A DNA stretch of 64,000 bases from Amycolatopsis camponoti (GTDB lineage: Bacteria; Actinomycetota; Actinomycetes; Mycobacteriales; Pseudonocardiaceae), in contig NZ_CABVGP010000002.1 in the NCBI RefSeq assembly GCF_902497555.1, positions 2,492,501-2,556,500 on the forward strand. The letters are read 5' to 3'. The notes beneath the pieces were generated by a model. It ran no database searches, was not told the DNA's origin, and worked only from the letters and a program-made list of their open reading frames with translations. The position numbers were made by a program, and so were the translations under genes. Below, in pieces: positions 46,301-53,273 of the stretch (position 1 is its first letter; each line of letters opens with the position of its first letter).

Positions 46301-47432
46301 GCAGCCGAACCTCCGCCTGCGTCGACTGCCTGGCTGCGGCCGCCGCCTGCCTTTCCATAGCGACCAGGGTGGCGTGCTGTTCCATTTCCGGCCGCTGTTC
46401 CAGCGCTCGGATGCTCGCCTGCATCCGGGACCGGTCCAGTTCCAGCGTCGACGAGCGATCGGCCAGTTCCACCACTGCCGCGCCAGCGGTGGCGAGGCTC
46501 TGCCGCGCCTGGGTTTCCTGGCGAGTCACGTCGTCGTACCGGGTGACCGCCGAGCGAACCTTGCCGGCCACGTGCCGGACCACGCGCCGCGCGTAGGCGC
46601 GGTACGCCGTGAGGAAGCGGTCGACGTTGTTGCCCGCGTCGACGAGGTCCTGCAGGTCCTCCTGGTCCCGGGCGAGCTCGTCGAAGCCGTTGGCCAGGTC
46701 GTCGACGAGTGACTGGTCGACCGGGGGCAGTCCGTCCCGCAGCAGTTCGGCCAGCCGTTCGACGCCGAAATTCTCGCTGAGCTTGGGGCGGCGCAGGGTG
46801 ATCAGCAGCTCGACCAGGGATCGGTAGCGCTCGATGCTCAACCCGAAGAGCTGTTTCGCGACGGCTGCACGATACGCCTCGGCGGTGGCGAACACCGCCT
46901 GCGGTTCCAGCAGTTCGGCGAGCTTCTTCTCGCTCGCCGGCGTCCTGGACTCGTCGTACAGTGCGAAACCCTCGCCGACACGAAGGCGGGTCATGAAGTA
47001 CCACGAGTCCGGTGATCCGCTCCGGCTCGCCTGAGCGCGCATTCCGGCGCCGACCGTCAAGTACTCCGCGGTGCCGTCCTCGCGCAGCCGTCCGTATTCG
47101 CACCAGACGTACCCGATCTGGTGCTTGCGGTCGTCGTAGAGGAGGTTATCCCGCATCGAGCGGGCCGCGTTGCCGAACGGATCGAGCCGGCGCGCCGTGA
47201 GGTTCGCGTCGAACAGGAACGGGCTGGTGACCTCGAGCACCTTGGTCTTTCCGCTGCCATTGCGGCCCCGCAGCACCAGCCTGCCTTGGTGGAAGAAGAA
47301 CTCCTGGTCGTCGTACTGCCAGATGCCCAGCAGTCCCATCCGCAGGGGCTGGAACCGGGCGAGCGCCGGTCGCGGCGGCTCGCCCGCGAGCAGCGTCGAC
47401 AGGGCATGGTCCGCGGCTTCGCGCCCGGTCAT
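43326..47432 (-). CDS. jetC: Wadjet JetC, SMC-like ATPase
   Basis: This 1368-aa protein is the SMC-like motor of Wadjet (TIGR02680). Walker A GRNGSGKTK is at residues 56-64. A very long coiled-coil follows with many Ala/Arg/Glu heptads. The signature GSGGEK is at about 1252-1257, and Walker B VYLDEAFAGID at about 1284. It should dimerise, bind JetA and JetB, and extrude DNA loops until a small circle stops it and JetD cuts. The ATG at 47432 overlaps the jetB stop (ATGA). Confidence 0.95.
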   Translation of the reverse strand: MTGREAADHALSTLLAGEPPRPALARFQPLRMGLLGIWQYDDQEFFFHQGRLVLRGRNGSGKTKVLEVTSPFLFDANLTARRLDPFGNAARSMRDNLLYDDRKHQIGYVWCEYGRLREDGTAEYLTVGAGMRAQASRSGSPDSWYFMTRLRVGEGFALYDESRTPASEKKLAELLEPQAVFATAEAYRAAVAKQLFGLSIERYRSLVELLITLRRPKLSENFGVERLAELLRDGLPPVDQSLVDDLANGFDELARDQEDLQDLVDAGNNVDRFLTAYRAYARRVVRHVAGKVRSAVTRYDDVTRQETQARQSLATAGAAVVELADRSSTLELDRSRMQASIRALEQRPEMEQHATLVAMERQAAAAARQSTQAEVRLLECRREFDGAVSEVDVAAGALQDATTELAESAGQAGDRARRCGLSLEHDMQAERLNTDAAAVRTVLQTVVSARRSAVGNARRMLREVDQAQAGFGRAQMLRDDLVARRDESADMVARKQGAMHIAVEGVSTALLSWMGDCREHVWDEAVTASLLDLAAAAGEPGAGRLYEEVLVSSRTIENTLLAERAAVVVDRQSCAASYAEVAAERDHVAAQAELAPSAPPVTRRDRTPTSAGAAFWRLVDFAEGTGDDVRDATEGALFGAGVLDAWVTPDGALQHPGTLDTFLRPTATPVVGATLAEVLRPVAGTDVPTGVVDAVLRGIAFRPSAAPELGETWMSADGGWSIGPLTGRTESGPARYIGAGTRAAARERELARLDARLTELTELAERLEAGIAVLDGRVAQVRAERTSCPSDEPVRTARLELDFALSATAVLTSDVHRATERLEVRRAELTAATDRLASYGREQSFDVSAAALDQLEQALGDYREAVTDMVAAAGRVATFRSSHAAATSRADRSRTRCEAADAEYRAAATETAELTAEFEARNMLIGADVRRVLAEVEQSRSALRDLEREMTALRQQAQEAAERHGEAKGLLGAIEHDREAREHERAEAVAGFERMRHLGFLDLAGIFGMESVAVNPSLTHSLEDARRAEQALRQEDISDKARNSARNLVDEHFRDLQRAITGPDWRPWGDNEGELFVVRVTHNGVDETVPKLREIITDEVETRRGYLDDQERKLFAEVLLGRIGEHLRQCRVEAKSLRDRMNLLLAERPTASGLRMRLQWEPDEEAGADVAEAVELLDRQATRFLNDEARDRLVGFLADRVRRVREDDAVGDWRVHLREALDYRLWSRFRLEVRHDEGEKWAPLNDAKHQQGSGGEKAVMLQLPLFVAAAAHYAGAAATAPRPVYLDEAFAGIDAEMRGSCLRLLTDLDLDFVLASHDEWGFHAEVPGLVTYSLFRDPATPGVLTTPFIWDGRTRHRLEDPALATPGT

Positions 47433-48625
47433 GCCGGCACGTCGTTCGCTCGGCTCGGCCGTCCAGCAACGTCCCCGAACGACGAAGGGTCGCTCGCCGA
47501 CGACCGGAACCTGCCGAGCGCTGGGAGCAGCTGTACCCCGTCGGCCTCGCGTCGCACCAACCGAAGTGCGGAGAGTACTTTCAGTGCTTCTTCGAGGACG
47601 TTCGCCGATGTCACCGGCTTGTTCCCGATCGACTTGACCCGGGTGGCCACCTGCTCGGTCACCCACTCCGCCAGTTCCCGTAACCGGCTGCCCCCGACGA
47701 CCACGCCGCCGTCCGCGCCGGGCTCCGCGGTCAGGGCCCCCGCCAGCAGAAGCGCGGCGAACTCTCGCGTGCGCTCCGCCGGGAACCGCAGATCGGTGAG
47801 TTCGTCGTCGACGATCGCGGCACCCTCCGCGCGCACTTCCACTTGGACGCCGAGGAGCTCCTTGACCTCGTGGAGCAGGGCATGGCGTTGGGAACGGAGG
47901 TATTCGCGCTCCCCTTCGGTGAGTTCGTCGAGGTACACCAGCGGTTCGTCGACGAGCCGGCGCATGATCACGTGCCGGCGTCGCCGGTTATGTCCCGCCG
48001 GAGTGTCGGGGTGGGGTTCGGCGGTGAGTCCCGCCGGCGTCCCGGCCCGCGTCGGCGCGACCGGGCAGGCCAGCAGTAGCGCCGCGACGTGGTGGTCGAC
48101 GTCGTAGATCGCGTTGCCGGAACCGGAAACGTACTCGGCTTCATCCTGTTCAGTGGACGCCCGGTCCCGGGTCGGCACGAGCACACCGTGGTCGACCAGC
48201 AACCGAAGCGACTGCACGAGCCTGCGGCGCTCCGCGAAGTCGGCGGGATCGAAGGTCGGGATTTCGGTCCGCGTCCCCGACAGCACGCCGACGACGTCCG
48301 CGATCTCGGTGATCACCACCTGGTCGCCGCCGTCTTCCAGCGCCGCCAGCACTAGGCAGTACAGCACGCAGACGCGCTGCTCCGGGGCATCGTGGGGCAG
48401 GCACGGTGTCCCTGCAGGGATCTTTTGTAAGCGGATCACGTCGCGGTCGACCACCAGGTTCCAGCCGAGGTTGTGCTCGAACCACTGCTGCAGCCGGTCG
48501 CGATAGAGCGGCCGCCGCACGATGGCTGCGACAGCCGCGTCCGGTCCGCCGGAGCTCAGCAACGGCCTCACCAGCAACGCGCGAGCGGCCTCCTGCAGGG
48601 TCTCGATCGCGACTTCCTTGCTCAT
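47429..48625 (-). CDS. jetB: Wadjet JetB, KITE-like accessory subunit
   Basis: This 398-aa protein matches TIGR02678. It has RRPLYRDRLQQWFEHNLGWNL near residue 37 and winged-helix style segments (VVITEIADVVGVLSG, RRLVQSLRLLVDHGVL). It ends with VLEEALKVLSALRLVRR. JetB homologues are dimeric MukE/KITE-like proteins bridging the SMC head and the kleisin-like JetA. The ATG at 48625 overlaps the jetA stop (ATGA), and the gene ends in an ATGA overlap with jetC. Confidence 0.93.
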   Translation of the reverse strand: MSKEVAIETLQEAARALLVRPLLSSGGPDAAVAAIVRRPLYRDRLQQWFEHNLGWNLVVDRDVIRLQKIPAGTPCLPHDAPEQRVCVLYCLVLAALEDGGDQVVITEIADVVGVLSGTRTEIPTFDPADFAERRRLVQSLRLLVDHGVLVPTRDRASTEQDEAEYVSGSGNAIYDVDHHVAALLLACPVAPTRAGTPAGLTAEPHPDTPAGHNRRRRHVIMRRLVDEPLVYLDELTEGEREYLRSQRHALLHEVKELLGVQVEVRAEGAAIVDDELTDLRFPAERTREFAALLLAGALTAEPGADGGVVVGGSRLRELAEWVTEQVATRVKSIGNKPVTSANVLEEALKVLSALRLVRREADGVQLLPALGRFRSSASDPSSFGDVAGRPSRANDVPA

Positions 48626-50148
48626 TCGCCACCTCGGTGAAGATCGAGGACAGTCAGTTCGAAGTCCTCCAGTACGAGGACACCGCGCGCCGTGCGGACG
48701 ACCGCTCGGTGTGGTGCGTATGCGTTCTCCGGAGCCGGCCGCAGCACGACGCGGAGCCGCCCGTCCCCGGTCCGGCCCGTCCGCCTTCCCGTAGTGTCCG
48801 GGCTGGCCGAGAGCACGACGTTCAAGCAGCTCAGGAACACATCCAGTTCGGTCTCGGACAATACGGGCAGCGCGGACACCCGTGCGGGTGTCCGAGCCGT
48901 TAGCAGACGGATCGCGGCGTCGGTGGCTGCCTGCTCTTGCGCCTGCAGCCGGGCGAGTTCGAGCTTGGCCGCCCGCGGGTCGCGTACGCCGTTGGGCCGC
49001 CCGGTCGTGGACCGGGGGCCCTGCTTGCGCAACCGCGGCTCGATCGGCGCGGCGGGTCCTTCCCACCAGCTGGTCTTGCTCCTGAGGTCGAGATCGCTCG
49101 CCGGCGGGTGGGCGGCGCCGAAGTGTCGAGCCGAGTACATGCCGAAGGCGGAACGCCAGATCGCCGCGCGGGCGCCGGCGTCCCTGGTGCCGGCGAACCA
49201 CGTCGCGAGAGTCATCATGTCGGCTGCTCGGTTCACCTTGCGGAACCGCTGGTTGTTCCGCCGACGCACAGTGGCGACGATCAGGTTGACGGCTTCGGCC
49301 GAGCGGTCCTGCAGGGTCTGAGTCACCGGTGGCCGGTCGTGATCGCCGAAGAACCAGCCGCGCAGTCCCCGCCACTGGCTTTCGAGTTGCACAGCGTCGC
49401 GATCGGCGACTTCGCTCAGCGACATGCCGAGTGTCGGCGTCGCCTCGAACAGCGCGAGCCCAGGGAACAAGGCAACCACGCCCGCGGACTCGGCGGCGTC
49501 GATCGCCTGCGTGATCGGCGACGCATAACGCAGCAAAGCCATGACGAACGTACGCAGATAGAGGATTACGTCGTCCTTGTAGACCAGGAACACCTCGTCC
49601 TCGATGTCGCTGCCGGGTTCGAGCGCATGGTTGAGTCCCTGCACGAACCGCTTCGCGTTCTCCGACAGCTGGACGAAGCCGTTGAAGATGCGCTGCACCG
49701 TGCTGTAGACGTCACGTTTCGACGCCCGGTTTTGCAAGAGCTTGTGCAGCTCGTCCAGTGCCCGAAGCACCTCCGGAAGCATCGACGACTGCAGAGCGCC
49801 CGCCGCACCCAGCTCCTGGTCGATCGCGGTGAGTGCGCGGTGCACCTGCGCGCCGGCCGGCGTCAGCTGGTAGAGGTAGTCCTTCTTCAGATACTCCTGG
49901 TAGGTGCCCTTGCGGTGGCGGTTCTGGATCCGGTCGACGTTGCCCCACTCGTAAAGGCTCGCGAGCAGGCGGTCGACTGGAGGCTCCTCGGCGCGGCGGG
50001 GCGATTCCTCGAGCCGTCTCGCCACGCGCTGCCCGATCTCGGCGGTGGTCAGGTGCAGGCCGAGACGTCCCTCCTCCTCGAGGAGGACATCCAGTACCAG
50101 CCGGTAGTGCGCCGCGTCGGGCCTGGTCAAGTAGGTCACGACCGGCAT
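48622..50148 (-). CDS. jetA: Wadjet JetA, kleisin-like subunit
   Basis: This 508-aa protein matches TIGR02677, the MukF/kleisin-like subunit. Its start (PVVTYLTRPDAAHYRLVLDVLLEEE) is the normal JetA N-terminus, followed by NHRHRKGTYQEYL-type text, ASKRDVYSTVQRIFNGFVQLS and a C-terminal winged helix (LVLEDFELTVLDLHR). ATG 50148 was chosen on homology; the open frame extends to 50376 with no similarity. It is the first gene of jetABCD; the promoter should lie in the 263 bp shared with the divergent PIN gene. Confidence 0.9.
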   Translation of the reverse strand: MPVVTYLTRPDAAHYRLVLDVLLEEEGRLGLHLTTAEIGQRVARRLEESPRRAEEPPVDRLLASLYEWGNVDRIQNRHRKGTYQEYLKKDYLYQLTPAGAQVHRALTAIDQELGAAGALQSSMLPEVLRALDELHKLLQNRASKRDVYSTVQRIFNGFVQLSENAKRFVQGLNHALEPGSDIEDEVFLVYKDDVILYLRTFVMALLRYASPITQAIDAAESAGVVALFPGLALFEATPTLGMSLSEVADRDAVQLESQWRGLRGWFFGDHDRPPVTQTLQDRSAEAVNLIVATVRRRNNQRFRKVNRAADMMTLATWFAGTRDAGARAAIWRSAFGMYSARHFGAAHPPASDLDLRSKTSWWEGPAAPIEPRLRKQGPRSTTGRPNGVRDPRAAKLELARLQAQEQAATDAAIRLLTARTPARVSALPVLSETELDVFLSCLNVVLSASPDTTGRRTGRTGDGRLRVVLRPAPENAYAPHRAVVRTARGVLVLEDFELTVLDLHRGGE

Positions 50149-50411
50149 CTGCCCCGGCAGGCCCGAGTCAGGGGACTTCCCTTCCGCAGAGGAGCCAGAA
50201 AGATCATCGACTTCCGGAAGTGCTGAAAAACTGCGTACTCCGGTTCCGGTCCTCTCCAGTCGAAACCCCTCCCCACGACACCGGCGCGCCGGTGACGGGG
50301 GTTCCGTCGCGCGCGCTAGATCGTTGGCTAGAGTACCTGTCTTCGCGATACCTCGAACACGCGACACAGGTTTCACTCGAAAGTGTTTATTTGATCTTGG
50401 GAGCAGGTGAT

Positions 50412-51356
50412 ATGGCGGCCCTTCGCGACCACCGGGACGAAAACTCCCTGCTGCAAGATTGGCAAGAGCGGCTGGAGCACCTCGACAACGCGACCTTCGT
50501 TCTCGACACCTGCTCCTACCTTCACCTTTTCCGGTCGCGAGGCGAGGAAGGCCGCCGGTTGTCGGCTGCGATCGATTCCGTCAAGGACCGCTTGTGGGTA
50601 CCACATCAGGTTCTCGTCGAGTTCGTCGGCAATTCTCCGACCATTGTCGGGAGCATTCTCCAGGAGGCGGAGATCGCAGCGGCCGAGGTCGGCATGCTCA
50701 TGCAGCGGCTGGACGTGGTGGCCCGCCGGCAAATGCGGCGGATCGCGGCCGAGGATCCACGGGGGAAGAACGCCCTGCGGAACGTGGAACTGGCGGTGAG
50801 GACGCTTCAGCAGGTTCTGGTATCCGCGGGCCATCACGGCTCCGATCCCGAGCCGGCGTTGACGGCTCATGCGATCGCCGTCGCCGACCAGGTGAAGGAC
50901 ATCATGACCGGCCGCGTAGGACCGGAGCCTACCGCGTCGAAGTGGGCGAGGTGGATCGAAGACTCGCGTAAGAGGGTTCGCTACGGTCATGCGCCGAGCT
51001 GGGGTGACCGGAAGAAAAAGGAGCCTTTGCGGCACAGCGACTGCCTGATCTGGCACGAGCTCCTGGAGTTCGCCCTAGGGCAGCCCTCTGGGCGGGCCAT
51101 CGCATTCGTCACCGAAGACTTGAAAGAGGGTAGCTGGGTCGAGCACCGCAACGGGCGGGCAGTGGGCGCCCACCCGGACTTGGTGCACGAGATGCAAGAC
51201 AAGGCAGCGACGCCGTTGATCGTCCTGACGCCGGCAAATTTGACGGCCTACGCGGCGCATTCGGAGAGCAAGCGGACCTGGGAAGCCGATCTCGGCTGGG
51301 GCGAGGAAGCACCCGGCGGATCGCTCCGTCCGATCCGGTCGTTCTTTGCCAGCTGA
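50412..51356 (+). CDS. PIN-like domain protein (PIN_8/DUF4935)
   Basis: This 314-aa protein carries a PIN-like nuclease fold: FVLDTCSYLHLF (Asp32), LWVPHQVLVEF (Glu70), a helical insert of about 120 residues, LRHSDCLIWHELLEFA, and FVTEDLKEGSWVE near the C-terminus. The acids are in the positions that bind metal in PIN RNases. Start at ATG 50412 with GGGAG 8 bp upstream fits the family N-terminus. It diverges from jetA. The family is often found in defence islands; its target is unknown and it has no antitoxin beside it. Confidence 0.85.
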   Translation: MAALRDHRDENSLLQDWQERLEHLDNATFVLDTCSYLHLFRSRGEEGRRLSAAIDSVKDRLWVPHQVLVEFVGNSPTIVGSILQEAEIAAAEVGMLMQRLDVVARRQMRRIAAEDPRGKNALRNVELAVRTLQQVLVSAGHHGSDPEPALTAHAIAVADQVKDIMTGRVGPEPTASKWARWIEDSRKRVRYGHAPSWGDRKKKEPLRHSDCLIWHELLEFALGQPSGRAIAFVTEDLKEGSWVEHRNGRAVGAHPDLVHEMQDKAATPLIVLTPANLTAYAAHSESKRTWEADLGWGEEAPGGSLRPIRSFFAS

Positions 51357-51720
51357 ACCAAAGCCCAGTGCAGGTATGGTCGTCGTAGTCCCCGACTGGC
51401 CGAGCGGCCACGGTCAGTGGCACTTCGATCACGGTGCGGTGCGGATTTCCCGGGTCGGGACGCACTCGCCACAGCGGGGCCGCCCGCGGCGGCGGAAGCC
51501 CGCCCTGCCCGGCAATCCGCAGCCGGTGGGGTCGCCCGGCGGGCTTCCGCCCCCGCAAGGCGCCGCTAGAGTGCGTCGGCCCGGCCGGAACACTCGCACC
51601 GCTGTTCGCGGCGCCACATCAGTCGCACAGTCGCCGACAGCGAACTCCCGGCGCATGCCGTTGTGCGGCATCGTTACGGAGACCGTCGCTGGAGGAGCCG
51701 GTGGCTCGTGTAGCGCGACC
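51357..51720. other. No gene recognised
   Basis: This 364-bp convergent gap between the PIN gene and the CD-NTase gene holds only open frames without similarity or ribosome sites. It is Gly/Arg/Pro-coding noise in GC-rich DNA. No RNA gene or clear terminator was seen. Confidence 0.5.
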
Positions 51721-52674
51721 TCAGAGGCCAAGCAGCGCGTTGAGGAACTTCTCCGCCCGACATACGCACCACTGGTCTGGTCCCTTGCCGAACAGGTTCA
51801 CCAGTTTGTTCTGGCAGAGCAGCGTGTTGAACTCGTCGGGGCTGTCAGTGCACTTTCGGTGCAGCCAGCGTGTCGCTGCGTAGAACGCCGAATGGAGGCT
51901 GGTGCGGAACGTAGTGTCAGGCACGTTGTAGTACAGGCACTCGATGAAGTACGACGGCGCCACTTCCTTCTTGTCAAGAAGTTCTACTTCTATTGCCTTG
52001 TGGCGAGCATTCTTTGCGACCCGAATTACTTCTTTGAACCTGCCGCCGGTCCAGCGATCCTTCGAGTTGCCGTTAAGTAGATGCTGTTTCGGGTAGTTGA
52101 TGATCGATGTGCCGTGTTTGTCGCGGAAGAATATCCCTTCGTCATACTTTTCTTTTCCGGATGCTGGAAACTCGTCGTACCTCCGATATTCCATTGCGGG
52201 AAGAATGTCAGCAGGCACTCGGGCGATTGAATCCCAGTCTGCGATGTTGACGCACTTGCTGCGTGGGCGGACGTAGTATCTTTCTTTGAGTCCGGACTGT
52301 ACGTCCTGGCTGAAAAAGTCGGACGTCATCGGCGATGGTGCATATCGGCGGTGGAAGTTCTCGATGTCACCCGGGTGGAGCTTCTCCTTGAGAGCCTTCA
52401 CCTCTTCCTCGAACGGCATCTTCAGCAGGATAACCAGATCCACGTCGCTGGAGTCGCTGATGTTCGTGCCGTTAGCGTAAGATCCCTGCAGGAAAACCTC
52501 GTACTCGTTCTCGTCCGGCGCACGGTCGCGAGACGCGGTTCCGAACTTATATCCGCGTTCTCGTAACAGCCGTGATTTGCGCAACGCGTCGTGCAATACG
52601 TCCTTGGTCCAGGAGAGCATGAACTCACCCGGTGGCCGTGCCCATTCGCGCATCTGTTCCGGGTCGATGGTCAT
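51721..52674 (-). CDS. CBASS CD-NTase (cGAS/DncV-like nucleotidyltransferase)
   Basis: This 317-aa nucleotidyltransferase has the CD-NTase (SMODS) signature: GSYANGTNISDSSDVDLVI with G64-S65 and the metal acids Asp77 and Asp79, and a third acid in ADILPA (Asp156). It should make a cyclic di- or trinucleotide on phage infection to activate the membrane effector next to it. The C-terminus is NALLGL: the Gly is one residue from the end, whereas Cap2 ligation needs an accessible C-terminus. It overlaps the cap15 gene (ATGA). GC content here is visibly lower than in neighbouring operons. Confidence 0.92.
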   Translation of the reverse strand: MTIDPEQMREWARPPGEFMLSWTKDVLHDALRKSRLLRERGYKFGTASRDRAPDENEYEVFLQGSYANGTNISDSSDVDLVILLKMPFEEEVKALKEKLHPGDIENFHRRYAPSPMTSDFFSQDVQSGLKERYYVRPRSKCVNIADWDSIARVPADILPAMEYRRYDEFPASGKEKYDEGIFFRDKHGTSIINYPKQHLLNGNSKDRWTGGRFKEVIRVAKNARHKAIEVELLDKKEVAPSYFIECLYYNVPDTTFRTSLHSAFYAATRWLHRKCTDSPDEFNTLLCQNKLVNLFGKGPDQWCVCRAEKFLNALLGL

Positions 52675-53264
52675 GCTGAGTCCTTCACTTTGGTGAATAT
52701 CAGTGCCCCGGCGGTGCCGCGGTCGATGTCGGTGAAGTAGTTTCCGGCGAGGGTCTTGCCGTCCTGCGACAGTTGGAGGGTGGCGGAGCCTTCGTGGTGC
52801 CTGATCTCTTGGTTTTTTTGTGTAGGCTCGTTGACGTATACGTAATGCAGGCCATGTCCTGGTCCAGGCGCGGCGCCGATCATCGCCAGCCTCGAGTATG
52901 ACTGTGATTGGCCGGTGGCCAGTTCGATCAGAATCCGTGACGACGTCTGGTGGATCCTCAATGTCGCCGGGTATGGTTCGTCGGGCCGGAAGCTGCTATG
53001 GATGCCGCCTGACCATGTCCCGCTGTAGTCCGGAATGTCGCTCACCGGCTTCCCGAACGGCCGAGACTTCCAGAGCAGTCTGTCGTAGACCTTCCACAAC
53101 AGAGAGTAGAATCCGACCACAGCAGGGGTGTCCAGCCACCATGGAGGCGAGGTGTCCGACAGCTGGAACCCGCGCCCCAGCAGCCAGGCGAGCAGGATCG
53201 CGACGACCGCCATCAGCAGCATTATGGTCCGCTGCCGGGCCGAATCCGTCGAGTACGGGTGCAC
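52671..53264 (-). CDS. cap15: CBASS effector Cap15 (2TM beta-barrel)
   Basis: This 197-aa protein has two N-terminal helices (residues about 13-31, MLLMAVVAILLAWLLG, and about 45-60) and then a beta-rich domain from about residue 78 beginning DYSGTWSGGI. This is the layout of Cap15, the SMODS-associated 2TM beta-strand effector that binds cyclic nucleotide and damages the inner membrane. It is followed by the CD-NTase with an ATGA overlap, and starts 9 bp after the E2-E1-JAB gene. Confidence 0.88.
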   Translation of the reverse strand: MHPYSTDSARQRTIMLLMAVVAILLAWLLGRGFQLSDTSPPWWLDTPAVVGFYSLLWKVYDRLLWKSRPFGKPVSDIPDYSGTWSGGIHSSFRPDEPYPATLRIHQTSSRILIELATGQSQSYSRLAMIGAAPGPGHGLHYVYVNEPTQKNQEIRHHEGSATLQLSQDGKTLAGNYFTDIDRGTAGALIFTKVKDSA

Positions 53265-53273
53265 TGCGGATCC

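Noticed and set aside
51346..52080. Plus-strand frame between the PIN and CD-NTase genes
   Set aside because: It runs antisense into the CD-NTase and has no domain or start signal.
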